This document shows, in pieces, positions 43,463 through 51,138 of a stretch of DNA of 64,000 nucleotides (position 1 is the stretch's first letter; each line of letters starts with the position of its first letter). Where the stretch lies: positions 299,362 to 363,361 of the forward strand of contig NZ_PEKX01000008.1 of the NCBI RefSeq assembly GCF_002796985.1, written 5' to 3'. The position numbers and the translations under genes were made by a program. Below the pieces are notes generated by a model. The model was not told where the DNA came from. It did not search any database and worked only from the letters and a program-made list of their open reading frames with translations. This DNA comes from Pseudomonas sp. GTDB lineage: Bacteria > Pseudomonadota > Gammaproteobacteria > Pseudomonadales > Pseudomonadaceae.

Positions 43463-44169
43463 TGCGCTTCGAGCCGGCGCTGGAAGAAGCGCGCCTGATC
43501 AAACGCTACAAGCGCTTCCTGGCGGACATCGAGACCGCCAGCGGCGAATTGCTCACCATCCACTGCCCGAACACCGGCTCGATGCTCAACTGCATGAGCG
43601 AGGGCTGCCGTGTCTGGTTCAGCTGTTCCGATGACCCCAAGCGCAAGCTGCCGGGCACCTGGGAACTGGTGGAAACCCCGCAGGGGCGGCTGGCCTGCGT
43701 GAACACCGGGCGTGCCAACCGGCTGGTGGAAGAGGCGCTGCTGGCCGGCAGGGTGCCGGAGCTGGCGGGGTTCGACGAGCTGCGCCGCGAGGTCGCCTAC
43801 GGGCAGGAAAACAGTCGAGCGGACTTCCGCCTGCTGTTCGCCGGCAAGCCGGTGTACGTGGAAGTGAAGAGTGTGACTCTGGGCTTTGACGACACCTCGG
43901 TCGCCGCCTTCCCCGATGCCGTTACCCAGCGCGGTGCGAAGCACCTGCGTGAACTGGCTGCGCTGGCGCGCGAGGGCATGCGTGCTGTGCTTCTTTATGC
44001 GGTGAATCTGTCGGACATTGAAGCCGTGCGCGCCGCGAAGGAGATCGACCCGGCCTACGCCGCTGCGCTGGCGGAGGCGCGCAACGCCGGGGTGGAGGTG
44101 CTGGCGTATGGGGCGCGGATGGATACCAGGGAAATTTGCCTCGACCGGCCGCTGAAGGTCCTTCTGTAG
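43462..44169 (+). CDS. sfsA: Sugar fermentation stimulation protein SfsA (DNA/nuclease-like)
   Basis: A 235-residue SfsA protein. It combines an N-terminal OB-like fold with a PD-(D/E)XK-like core: FLADIETASGELLTIHCPNTGSM, then YGQENSRADFRL, VYVEVKSVTL and FPDAVTQRGAKHL. SfsA was named for an effect on maltose use in E. coli; DNA binding is reported and the nuclease-like E-V-K site is intact here. ATG at 43462 overlaps the aminotransferase stop. A pair of REP elements follow its 3' end. Confidence 0.93.
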   Translation: MRFEPALEEARLIKRYKRFLADIETASGELLTIHCPNTGSMLNCMSEGCRVWFSCSDDPKRKLPGTWELVETPQGRLACVNTGRANRLVEEALLAGRVPELAGFDELRREVAYGQENSRADFRLLFAGKPVYVEVKSVTLGFDDTSVAAFPDAVTQRGAKHLRELAALAREGMRAVLLYAVNLSDIEAVRAAKEIDPAYAAALAEARNAGVEVLAYGARMDTREICLDRPLKVLL

Positions 44170-44199
44170 CCGCGTGACCCTTGGTGACTGTGCGGGACT

Positions 44200-44224
44200 G
44201 TTCGCGAGCAAGCTCGCTACGAAC
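44200..44224 (-). repeat. REP element after sfsA
   Basis: GTTCGCGAGCAAGCTCGCTAC is the reverse-complement form of the REP pair at 40422, with the outer TCCTACA partly lost. Confidence 0.82.
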
Positions 44225-44254
44225 AGCCATCGGGCTCATCCGGCGGAACACGGG

Positions 44255-44334
44255 GTAGGATGGCGTGGAGCGCAGCGATACCCATCGATTGTGCGTGTCG
44301 ACAGCATGGGTATCGCAAGCTCCACCCATCCTAC
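44255..44334. repeat. Long inverted repeat between two REP elements
   Basis: Arms 44255-44285 (GTAGGATGGCGTGGAGC ... GCGATACCCAT) and 44306-44334 (ATGGGTATCGC ... GCTCCACCCATCCTAC) are almost perfect complements with a 20-base centre. The unit resembles a widespread Pseudomonas intergenic repeat that differs from REP. Its RNA would form a stem of about 29 pairs. Confidence 0.88.
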
Positions 44335-44391
44335 CAATGCGTCCATTGCCACCCACCTCGCCGGGAACCCGGGCCAGGCGTTTGATCCTCC

Positions 44392-44416
44392 TGTAGGAGC
44401 GAGCTTGCTCGCGAAC
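44392..44416 (+). repeat. REP element before the Rieske gene
   Basis: TGTAGGAGCGAGCTTGCTCG followed by CGAAC is identical to the REP at 40422. With the copy at 44200 it forms an inverted pair enclosing the long inverted repeat. Confidence 0.9.
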
Positions 44417-44432
44417 CCGCCGGATGGGAATT

Positions 44433-44768
44433 CTACGACTGGGTATCCTCCAACGCTTCCAGCCAGACGCCCTGTTCATCCTCGCGGCAGGGCAGCGCCT
44501 CCAACACATCCCCCAGGCACGGCCCCTGGATGCATTCGCCGGTCTCGATCAGAAACAGAGCGCCGTGGTGCCCGCATTGCAGGAGCCGGCCGCTGGCGTC
44601 GAGGTAGCGCTCGGCGTCGTAACCCAGCGGAATTTCCCGGTGCGGGCAGCTATTGCGGTAGGCGTACACACGGCCCTGGCGACGCACGGCGAAGAGGTTC
44701 AGGCCAGCAGCCTTGAAGCCACGACTCTGACCTTCGGCCAGGTCATGCGGGGCGCAGAGCAGGATCAT
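44433..44768 (-). CDS. Rieske [2Fe-2S] domain protein
   Basis: A small single-domain Rieske ferredoxin of about 111 residues. The cluster motifs C-P-H (in NSCPHREIPLG, about residues 41-43) and C-x2-H (in LLQCGHHGALFL) are both complete, with RNSCPH at about 30 residues from the second pair. Proteins of this size are electron carriers for oxygenases or stand alone. ATG at 44768 is chosen for the GGAAAG before it; ATG/TTG at 44795-44798 is possible. It is divergent from phuS across the Fur-box region, where phuR would be expected, so iron regulation is conceivable but unproved. Confidence 0.82.
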   Translation of the reverse strand: MILLCAPHDLAEGQSRGFKAAGLNLFAVRRQGRVYAYRNSCPHREIPLGYDAERYLDASGRLLQCGHHGALFLIETGECIQGPCLGDVLEALPCREDEQGVWLEALEDTQS

Positions 44769-44936
44769 CCGGGACTTTCCATTCAGGTACGGCATCAAGA
44801 GGCGGGCATTATCCGCGCGGGGATGACGATACCGGAAGAGGGTGCACTTCCGTGTGCTGAAGTCGGTGCTGATTGGCGCTGAGCTGGCGCCTTGCCAGCG
44901 AAAACGGCGCCGACCTTATGCTTCTCTGACATCTAA

Positions 44937-44955
44937 TGCAAATAATTATCAAATA
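44937..44955 (+). promoter_or_regulatory. Fur box upstream of phuS
   Basis: TGCAAATAATTATCAAATA matches the GATAATGATAATCATTATC consensus at the AT-rich core. It is 81 bases before the phuS start, suited to iron repression of the heme operon. Confidence 0.6.
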
Positions 44956-45035
44956 GATTTCCTGGTTTCCCTGTGGCAAGGTTCGCTCATGCCGCCGCGC
45001 CGTGGCAGGCCACCTTTCGAACGAGGAATTCCACG

Positions 45036-46091
45036 ATGACCACCCTGACTGCGCCGGCCTCCGAGCTGTATCGCGCCTGGCAAGCCCTGCGCGCCGAGAA
45101 ACCGCGCCTGCGCGCCCGCGATGCCGCACACCATCTGGCCGTGAGCGAGGCCGAGCTGACTGCCAGTCGCCTGGGCGTGGACGCTGTGCGCCTGCGCACC
45201 GACTGGGCCGAGCTGCTGCCGGCGCTGGGTGAGCTGGGCCAGATCATGGCGCTGACCCGCAACGAGCATTGCGTGCATGAGCGCAAAGGGCCGTACCGCG
45301 ACGTGACCGTTTCCGCCAATGGCCAGATGGGGCTGGTGGTGTCTCCGGACATTGACCTGCGCCTGTTCCTCGGTGGTTGGGCCAGCGCCTTTGCCATCAG
45401 CGAAGAGACCGCCCATGGCACCCAGCGCAGCATCCAGGTGTTCGACCGCCAGGGCACCGCTGTGCACAAGGTGTTCCTCACCGAGCAGAGCGACCTCGCC
45501 GCCTGGGACCCGCTGGTGCGCAGCTTCACCGCCGCCGAGCAAAGCTCAGCACTCGATCTGATCCCGCGGGAGCCCAAGGCCACGCCGCTGGCCGATGGTG
45601 AAATCGATGTCGCCGCCCTGCGCGAAGGCTGGGCGGCACTGAAGGACACCCACCATTTCTTCGCCCTGCTGAAGAAGCACAAGGTCCAGCGCACCCAGGC
45701 ATTGCGCTTGGCTGGTCGAGAGTGGGCCGAGCCGCTGGCCACCGCCGAACTCCCGCGTCTGTTGGAGGCGGCCGGGGCCAACCAGTTGCCGATCATGATC
45801 TTCGTCGGCAACGCCCACTGCATCCAGATCCACACCGGCACCGTGGGCAACCTCAAGTGGATGGACGACTGGTTCAACGTCCTCGACCCGCTGTTCAACC
45901 TGCATCTGAAAACGCCGGGCGTGGTCGAGCTGTGGCGTGTGCGCAAGCCCAGCAGCGACGGCGTGGTCACCAGTTGGGAAGCCTTCGATGCCAATGGCGA
46001 GCTGGTGCTGCAGGTGTTCGGTGCGCGCAAGCCGGGCATTCCGGAACTGCAGGGCTGGCGCGAACTCGCCGAATCCTTCCCGACCCTCTGA
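45036..46091 (+). CDS. phuS: Cytoplasmic heme-binding protein PhuS (HemS family)
   Basis: Takes heme from the importer and hands it to heme oxygenase. The 351-residue chain has the two tandem HemS/HmuS domains (N-terminal about 1-170, C-terminal about 190-345). THHFF at about 205-209 probably holds the heme-ligand His (His209 in P. aeruginosa). ATG at 45036 starts MTTLTAPASEL, with GAGGAATT upstream; the frame is open to 44973 but reading begins better here. It opens the operon phuS-T-U-V-W behind a Fur box. Confidence 0.94.
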   Translation: MTTLTAPASELYRAWQALRAEKPRLRARDAAHHLAVSEAELTASRLGVDAVRLRTDWAELLPALGELGQIMALTRNEHCVHERKGPYRDVTVSANGQMGLVVSPDIDLRLFLGGWASAFAISEETAHGTQRSIQVFDRQGTAVHKVFLTEQSDLAAWDPLVRSFTAAEQSSALDLIPREPKATPLADGEIDVAALREGWAALKDTHHFFALLKKHKVQRTQALRLAGREWAEPLATAELPRLLEAAGANQLPIMIFVGNAHCIQIHTGTVGNLKWMDDWFNVLDPLFNLHLKTPGVVELWRVRKPSSDGVVTSWEAFDANGELVLQVFGARKPGIPELQGWRELAESFPTL

Positions 46092-46102
46092 GGATCGACC
46101 CC

Positions 46103-46996
46103 ATGAATACTTCGATGACTGCACGCGCGTTGTTCGCCGGTCTCTGCCTGACAGCCACCAGCGCGCTGGCTGATTCGTTGCCGCAGCGCTGGGTGAGTGC
46201 CGGCGGGTCGCTGAGCGAATGGATCGTCGCCCTGGGTGGCGAAAGCAAGCTGGTGGGGGTCGACACCACCAGTCTGCACCCAGCCTCTCTCCACGCGCTG
46301 CCGAAGATCGGCTACCAGCGGCAGCTCGCCGCCGAAGGCATCCTCGCGCTGAAACCGGACATCCTACTGGGCAGCGAAGAAATGGGCCCGCCCCCGGTGT
46401 TGCAACAATTGCGTGCCGCCGGTGTGCGGATCGAGACGCTCTCGGCCAAGGCTGACGAGAAGACGGTGCACGGCACCATTCAGCGCCTGGGCGAGCTGCT
46501 CGGTGCACCGGACAAGGCCGCGCAGGCCGAGGCGGACTTCGATGCGCGTCTCGCCGCACAGGGCGCGTGGGTGAAGAAAGCCCAGTCCGCGCAAGCCGCG
46601 CCCGGTGTCGTCCTGCTGGTCGGGCACGCCGGCGGCAACCTGCTGGTGGCCGGACAGGAAACTTCCGGTGACTGGCTGATCCAGCATGCTGGCGGCCGGA
46701 ACCTGGCGACCCACAGCGGTTACAAGACGCTGTCGACCGAAGCGCTGACCGCACTGAATCCGCAGGTGGTGGTGCTCAGCGACCGCGCCCTGAACGGTGA
46801 CAAGGCCCGCGCCGCGCTGACCCGGCAGAACCCCGGCCTTGCCGCGATTAGCGCGCTGCGCGACGGCCGCGTGCTGGTGCTCGATCCGACCCTGCTGGTC
46901 GGTGGTCTCGGCCCGCGCATTCCGGACGGGCTGGCTAGCCTCTCCCAGGCCTTTTATCCTTCCGCGCAGGCCCTGAACACGGAAAGTCGTCCTTGA
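46103..46996 (+). CDS. phuT: Periplasmic heme-binding protein PhuT
   Basis: Substrate-binding protein of the heme ABC transporter. The 297 residues begin with a signal peptide (about 1-24, ending ALADS) and follow the class III binding protein plan: SAGGSLSEWIVALGGESKLVGVDTTS, then IGYQRQLAAEGILALKPDIL, where Tyr in IGYQ is the likely heme ligand as in PhuT, and a C-terminal PRIPDGL. ATG at 46103 follows GAGGAT. It is 11 bases after phuS and overlaps phuU by 4 bases. Confidence 0.94.
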   Translation: MNTSMTARALFAGLCLTATSALADSLPQRWVSAGGSLSEWIVALGGESKLVGVDTTSLHPASLHALPKIGYQRQLAAEGILALKPDILLGSEEMGPPPVLQQLRAAGVRIETLSAKADEKTVHGTIQRLGELLGAPDKAAQAEADFDARLAAQGAWVKKAQSAQAAPGVVLLVGHAGGNLLVAGQETSGDWLIQHAGGRNLATHSGYKTLSTEALTALNPQVVVLSDRALNGDKARAALTRQNPGLAAISALRDGRVLVLDPTLLVGGLGPRIPDGLASLSQAFYPSAQALNTESRP

Positions 46997-48030
46997 CCCG
47001 GATCGTTACCGCTCGACCGCTGTTCCTGCTCCTCGGTTTCCTCCTGCTGCTGGTGATCTGGCTCTCACTGGCCCTCGGGCCGGTGAGCCTGCCGCTGGGC
47101 GATACCCTGCGCGCGCTGGCGCACATGGTCGGGCTGCCGGTGTCCGCCGACGGCCTCGGCCAGGCCGAGCTGATCGTCGGGCAGATCCGCCTGCCGCGCA
47201 CCTTGCTGGGGATCGCTACCGGCGGCGTGCTGGCGCTGGCCGGGGTGGCAATGCAGGGGCTGTTCCGTAATCCGCTGGCCGACCCCGGCCTGATCGGTGT
47301 TTCCAGTGGCGCCGCGCTGGGCGCGGCCATCGCCATCGTCTTCGGGGCGTCCATCGGCGGATTACCCGAGGCTTTCGCTCCTTATCTGCTCTCCGCCTGC
47401 GCGTTTGCCGGCGGTTTGCTGGTAACGGCACTGGTCTACCGGCTCGGCCGACACAACGGGCAAACCAATGTGGCGACCATGTTGCTTGCCGGTGTCGCGC
47501 TGACAGCGCTGGCCGGGGCGCTGATCGGCCTGTTCACCTATCTTGCCGATGATGCGACGCTGCGTACCCTGACCTTCTGGAACCTCGGCAGCCTCAATGG
47601 CGCGAGCTACCCGCGACTGTGGCCGCTGTTGCTGATCACCCTGCTGGTGGCCTGCTGGTTGCCGCGGCGGGTGAATGCGCTGAATGCGTTGTTGCTGGGT
47701 GAGTCCGAAGCCCGTCACCTGGGCTTTGACGTCGAGCGGCTGAAAGTTGAATTGATCCTCTGCACCGCGCTGGGCGTTGGCGCGGCTGTGGCTGCCGCCG
47801 GGATGATCGGTTTCATCGGCCTGGTGGTGCCGCACTTGCTGCGCCTGCTGGTCGGCCCCGATCACCGCGTGTTGTTGCCGGCCTCGATGTTCGGCGGTGC
47901 CATCCTGCTCCTGCTCGCCGACCTGATCGCACGGTTGGCGCTGGCGCCCGCAGAGCTACCGATCGGCATCGTCACCGCACTGATCGGTGCGCCGTTCTTC
48001 CTCTATCTGCTGATCCGGGGGCGTTCCTGA
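46993..48030 (+). CDS. phuU: Heme ABC transporter permease PhuU
   Basis: A 345-residue FecCD-type permease with about 10 hydrophobic helices, including the conserved RLPRTLLGIATGGVLALAGVAMQGLFRNPLADPGLIGVSSGA motif region. TTG at 46993 is the start, overlapping the phuT stop as TTGA, so translation is coupled. It pairs with PhuV and forms the inner membrane channel through which heme passes from PhuT to PhuS. Confidence 0.95.
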   Translation: MTRIVTARPLFLLLGFLLLLVIWLSLALGPVSLPLGDTLRALAHMVGLPVSADGLGQAELIVGQIRLPRTLLGIATGGVLALAGVAMQGLFRNPLADPGLIGVSSGAALGAAIAIVFGASIGGLPEAFAPYLLSACAFAGGLLVTALVYRLGRHNGQTNVATMLLAGVALTALAGALIGLFTYLADDATLRTLTFWNLGSLNGASYPRLWPLLLITLLVACWLPRRVNALNALLLGESEARHLGFDVERLKVELILCTALGVGAAVAAAGMIGFIGLVVPHLLRLLVGPDHRVLLPASMFGGAILLLLADLIARLALAPAELPIGIVTALIGAPFFLYLLIRGRS

Positions 48031-48797
48031 TGCTGCGCGCAGACAATCTGCTGGTGAAGCGCGGCCCCCAGACCGTTCTGCAGGATGTGAGCGTGACGCT
48101 GCAGCCGGGCGAAGTGCTTGGCGTGCTTGGGCCGAATGGCGCGGGTAAGAGCACGCTGCTCGGTGCCATGAATGGTGAGTTGCCGCTGGCTGGCGGATCG
48201 GTGAGTCTCGACGGGCGCCCGCTGGAGTCCTGGCAAGGTACCGAGCGCGCACGCCGGCTGGCCGTGCTGCCGCAATCGTCCTCGCTGAATTTCGCTTTTC
48301 CCGTCGAGGCCGTCGTCGGTTTCGGCCGGCTGCCCCACGACAGTGGTCGTCAGCGTGACGAGCAGATTATCCGCGAAGCCATGGCCGCCGCCGATGCCTT
48401 GCACCTGGCCGGGCGCAGTTACCTGGCGCTCTCCGGTGGTGAACGCCAGCGGGTGCATCTTGCTCGCGTGCTGGCGCAGCTCTGGCCGGGCGGGGCGGAA
48501 CAGGTCCTGCTGCTGGACGAGCCGACCTCGGCGCTCGACCCACTGCACCAGCACACTACGCTGCAGGCGGTGCGTGAATTCGCTGGACGCGGCGCGGCGG
48601 TGCTGGTGATCCTGCACGACCTGAATCTCGCGGCGCGTTACTGTGATCGCCTGCTGCTACTGCATCAGGCGCACACGCACTTGCTAGGCACGCCGCAGGA
48701 AGTGCTGCAGGCAGAGCCGTTGCGCACTGTCTTTGGTCTCGATGTGCTGGTGCAGGAGCATCCGGAGCGTGGCCATCCGCTGATCATCGCGCGCTGA
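48030..48797 (+). CDS. phuV: Heme ABC transporter ATPase PhuV
   Basis: A 255-residue ATP-binding subunit. Walker A GPNGAGKST is at about 34-42, the signature LSGGERQR in the middle, and Walker B LLLDEPTSALD. It energises PhuU. ATG at 48030 shares one base with the phuU stop (TGATG), a tight coupled operon. phuW follows after 11 bases. Confidence 0.95.
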   Translation: MLRADNLLVKRGPQTVLQDVSVTLQPGEVLGVLGPNGAGKSTLLGAMNGELPLAGGSVSLDGRPLESWQGTERARRLAVLPQSSSLNFAFPVEAVVGFGRLPHDSGRQRDEQIIREAMAAADALHLAGRSYLALSGGERQRVHLARVLAQLWPGGAEQVLLLDEPTSALDPLHQHTTLQAVREFAGRGAAVLVILHDLNLAARYCDRLLLLHQAHTHLLGTPQEVLQAEPLRTVFGLDVLVQEHPERGHPLIIAR

Positions 48798-48808
48798 AAG
48801 GAGTCGCC

Positions 48809-49705
48809 ATGAAGAAGGTTCTGCTGGTTCCGCTGCTGGCCCTGCTCGCCGCCTGCCAGAGTCAGCTGGCCGCGCCGCCGCTGCCGGTCTGGCAGAGCCC
48901 GGAAGGGCGCGACAGTGCCGATTTGGGCGTCATCCGCGATCTGCGTAGCGGCGAACAGCTTTCGCCAGCACAACTGCTCGACCGACTGGCTGCCGCACCG
49001 CGGGTGATGGTCGGCGAGCAGCACGACAATCCCGATCACCACGCGCTCGAACTCTGGCTGGTGCGCGCGCTGGCCGGGCGCCGCCCGAACGGCAGCGTAC
49101 TACTGGAAATGCTCAACCCCAATCAGCAGAGCGCCGTGACCGCCGCCCAGTCCGCTGCGGCGAAGGGTGATACGCCGAGCGACCTGATCGGTGCACTACA
49201 CTGGCAGCCGGGCTGGGACTGGTCGCAATACGGCCCGCTGGCGACCTGGTTGGTGAAGCAGCCGGCGCCGCTGCAGGCGGCCAACCTGGATCGCAGCGAG
49301 ATCATGGAGATCTATCGGAAAAAGCCCGGACTACAGGGCGCTGCCTCCACGACAGCGCAGGTGCGAGAGGCGTTGCTGGAAGACATCCGCGAGTCTCACT
49401 GCGGTTTGCTGCCGGAAAGCCAGTTGCCGGCGATGCTGGCGGTGCAGCAGCAGCGCGACCGGCGTATGGCCGAGCGCTTCAAGGCTGCCCCCGAGCCTGC
49501 CGTGCTGATCGCGGGTGGCTTCCATGCGCGGCGCGACCTGGGGGTTCCGCTGCACCTGCAGGACCTCGATGCAGCGCAAGGACTGCAAGTGGTGATGCTG
49601 GCGGAAGTCGGCAAGAGCGTGGCGCCGGAGCAGGCCGATTACGTCTGGTACACGCCGGCACAGCCGCCGACCGATTATTGCGCGCAGATGCGCGGCAAGC
49701 TGTGA
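48809..49705 (+). CDS. phuW: ChaN-type lipoprotein PhuW, heme-uptake associated
   Basis: A 298-residue protein of the ChaN (DUF399/COG3016) family with the lipobox LLALLAACQS, lipid-modified Cys at about 16. The fold signature HDNPDHHALELWLVRALAG and later GGFHARRDLGVPLHL contain several His residues, and ChaN from Campylobacter binds heme. Last gene of the phu operon and followed by a terminator. Its cellular role in Pseudomonas is unproved; membrane-side heme holding is likely. Confidence 0.92.
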   Translation: MKKVLLVPLLALLAACQSQLAAPPLPVWQSPEGRDSADLGVIRDLRSGEQLSPAQLLDRLAAAPRVMVGEQHDNPDHHALELWLVRALAGRRPNGSVLLEMLNPNQQSAVTAAQSAAAKGDTPSDLIGALHWQPGWDWSQYGPLATWLVKQPAPLQAANLDRSEIMEIYRKKPGLQGAASTTAQVREALLEDIRESHCGLLPESQLPAMLAVQQQRDRRMAERFKAAPEPAVLIAGGFHARRDLGVPLHLQDLDAAQGLQVVMLAEVGKSVAPEQADYVWYTPAQPPTDYCAQMRGKL

Positions 49706-49706
49706 A

Positions 49707-49727
49707 GGGGCCGAAAGGCCCTTTTTC
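49707..49727 (+). terminator. Terminator of the phu operon
   Basis: GGGGCC-GAAA-GGCCC followed by TTTTTC directly after phuW. Confidence 0.85.
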
Positions 49728-49766
49728 ATTAGCGCTTGAATGACGGTTGCTGCAGAAATCGCGGGC

Positions 49767-49882
49767 AAAAAAAGACCCGGCAAAGTGCCGGGTCCAAACC
49801 GTGATTAGCCTGATGAGGAGATAATCTGAAGAGTCCGACTGCGTGGTCTCTCGAGCTTATCCAACTGGCCTCGCAGCCAGTG
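49767..49882 (-). ncRNA. prrF2: Iron-responsive small RNA PrrF2
   Basis: The second of two near-identical Fur-regulated sRNAs. From +1 near 49882 it reads through the stem CTGGCTGCGAGGCCAG and the core CAGTCGGACTCTTCAG, ATTATCTCCTCATCAGGCTA, ATCACGG, to the terminator GACCCGGC-ACTTT-GCCGGGTC and a T-run (49773-49767). Length of about 116 bases matches P. aeruginosa PrrF. PrrF lowers iron use by blocking mRNAs such as sodB and acnA when iron is scarce. Confidence 0.93.
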
Positions 49883-49888
49883 GTTGTA

Positions 49889-49916
49889 ATAATAACCATT
49901 ATCATTTGAGAGTCAA
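49889..49916 (-). promoter_or_regulatory. Fur-controlled promoter of prrF2
   Basis: Minus strand TTGACT (49916-49911), 16 bases and TATTAT (49894-49889). The spacer contains AAATGATAATGGTTATTATT, a Fur box lying between the elements. Confidence 0.88.
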
Positions 49917-49989
49917 CACCTTTTCTGCGACCGATCCGAAGTTTTTTTCGGTGGGCAGGAATGCTCTGCGCAGAGGAAAAAATCGAGGC

Positions 49990-50105
49990 AAAAAAAGACC
50001 CGGCAAAGTGCCGGGTCTAAACCGTGATTAGCCTGATGAGGAGATAATCTGAAGAGTCCGACTGCGTGGTCTCTTGAGGTTATCGATCTGGCCTCGCGAC
50101 CAGAT
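49990..50105 (-). ncRNA. prrF1: Iron-responsive small RNA PrrF1
   Basis: The upstream copy. It shares the core GAGACCACGCAGTCGGACTC and TTCAGATTATCTCCTCATCA, and ends with the same terminator (49997-50017, T-run 49996-49990). The first 30 bases differ more (CATCTGGTCGCGAGGCCAG stem). The two copies differ mainly in the 5' stem and a single base before the terminator, so they can act on the same targets. Confidence 0.93.
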
Positions 50106-50111
50106 GAGTCA

Positions 50112-50139
50112 ATAATAATCATTATCATTTGAGAGTCAA
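50112..50139 (-). promoter_or_regulatory. Fur-controlled promoter of prrF1
   Basis: Minus strand TTGACT (50139-50134), 16 bases and TATTAT (50117-50112). The spacer contains ATGATAATGATTATTATTG, close to the Fur consensus and better than that of prrF2. Confidence 0.9.
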
Positions 50140-50190
50140 CCTCTTTCCTTCAGATTTTTTCTCGCCCGCGAAATACCTCCTGCGCAAACG

Positions 50191-50215
50191 AAAAAGCCCG
50201 GCTCGGGGCCGGGCT
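50191..50215 (-). terminator. Terminator after cbpA
   Basis: On the minus strand AAAGCCCGGCC-CCGA-GCCGGGC-TTTTTCG: strong stem with T-run, 19 bases after the cbpA stop and before prrF1. Confidence 0.88.
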
Positions 50216-50233
50216 TTCTCAGGAGGGAGGGGC

Positions 50234-51034
50234 TCAGTCGGTCTGGCGTTGCAGGCGCAGTTGGGTGACTTCCTTGTTCAGCAGGTCGATGCGCCGCGCC
50301 ATACCCTCGATGAGGCTGTGGGCGATGCGCGGGTTGCTTTGCATCAGGCTGAGGAACTGGTCCTTCGGGATCACCATCACGGTGCATGGCTCACTGGCGA
50401 TGACCGAGGCGCTGCGCTTCTCGCGGGTGAACACGGCCATGGCGCCGAAGATTTCATCCTTCTGCACGTCGCCGACCTTCTGTCCGTCGACGAAAGCTTC
50501 GGCATGGCCCTCGATGATGATGAATACGTGCTCGGCGTCGTCACCCTGCTGAATCAACTGGGCGCCGGCAGCGAAGTGCTGGAAACCGGTCGCCGGGCGA
50601 ATCTCCGGTTGCTTGAGGTGCGCGAGGGCATCCGACAGCAGAGCGGTGTGGCCGATCAGGTAGTGCAGGAACTGCTCTTGACGCTGCTCGTGGTTGTGGA
50701 TGTGGCGGAAGACTTCGCTACGCAGATAAGGGATCAGACACAGCGGCTCTTCACTGACGTAGCGGCAGGGCGGCAGTTCGATGCCCTGACGCAGGCCGAC
50801 CAGATCGCCTTCCTGCAGGTAGAACAGCGGGCGCTCATCTACCAGAGCGTGGACCAGCCCGTTCTCGATGAGGAACAGGTGCTTGCCGGGCAGTTCGCCT
50901 TCCAGGTCGTCGGAGCGTTCCAGGCGAATGGCTTCGCCAGCGGGCTCCAGGCCGGCGAGCAATTGCGCCGGAATGCCCTGCAGGCGATTGATCAGTCGAT
51001 CGGCGTAAGCAGGTTGTTCACCGAGTAGGTACAT
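50234..51034 (-). CDS. cbpA: Cyclic-nucleotide-binding protein CbpA
   Basis: A 266-residue protein with a C-terminal cNMP-binding domain (about 135-255: QHFAAGAQLIQQGDDAEHVFIIIEGHAEAF, then GEIFGAMAVF as EIFGAMAVFTREKRSASV with the Arg/Ser phosphate-binding cassette) and a degenerate N-terminal cNMP-like domain. In P. aeruginosa the neighbour of prrF is cbpA, a cAMP-binding protein controlled by Vfr and localised to the pole. No HTH is seen, so it is not a transcription factor. ATG at 51034 starts MYLLGEQPAYADRL. A TTTACG-17-TATGGT promoter may lie at 51087-51115. Confidence 0.9.
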   Translation of the reverse strand: MYLLGEQPAYADRLINRLQGIPAQLLAGLEPAGEAIRLERSDDLEGELPGKHLFLIENGLVHALVDERPLFYLQEGDLVGLRQGIELPPCRYVSEEPLCLIPYLRSEVFRHIHNHEQRQEQFLHYLIGHTALLSDALAHLKQPEIRPATGFQHFAAGAQLIQQGDDAEHVFIIIEGHAEAFVDGQKVGDVQKDEIFGAMAVFTREKRSASVIASEPCTVMVIPKDQFLSLMQSNPRIAHSLIEGMARRIDLLNKEVTQLRLQRQTD

Positions 51035-51138
51035 GGCCGTAATTCCTTGATATGGCGACGGTCGAGGGCGCACGAAGGGCCCTGAGACCATAAGCGGGCA
51101 GGCACCTTGCGTAAACATTTTCCCACAGAGCTTGTGCG

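Larger units (their letters stand above)
49767..50105 (-). ncRNA. prrH: Possible PrrH read-through RNA over both prrF genes
   Basis: If RNA polymerase passes the prrF1 terminator, one RNA of about 339 bases would span prrF1, the 107-base spacer (49883-49989) and prrF2. P. aeruginosa makes such an RNA, PrrH, of about 325 bases. The spacer holds GGTGTTGACTCTC and other unique sequence. Only the arrangement is seen; read-through is inferred. Confidence 0.45.

Noticed and set aside
40422..44416. CRISPR array from repeated TGTAGGAGCGAGCTTGCTCG units
   Set aside because: The copies are palindromic, scattered and inverted without regular spacers, typical of REP elements; no cas gene is present.
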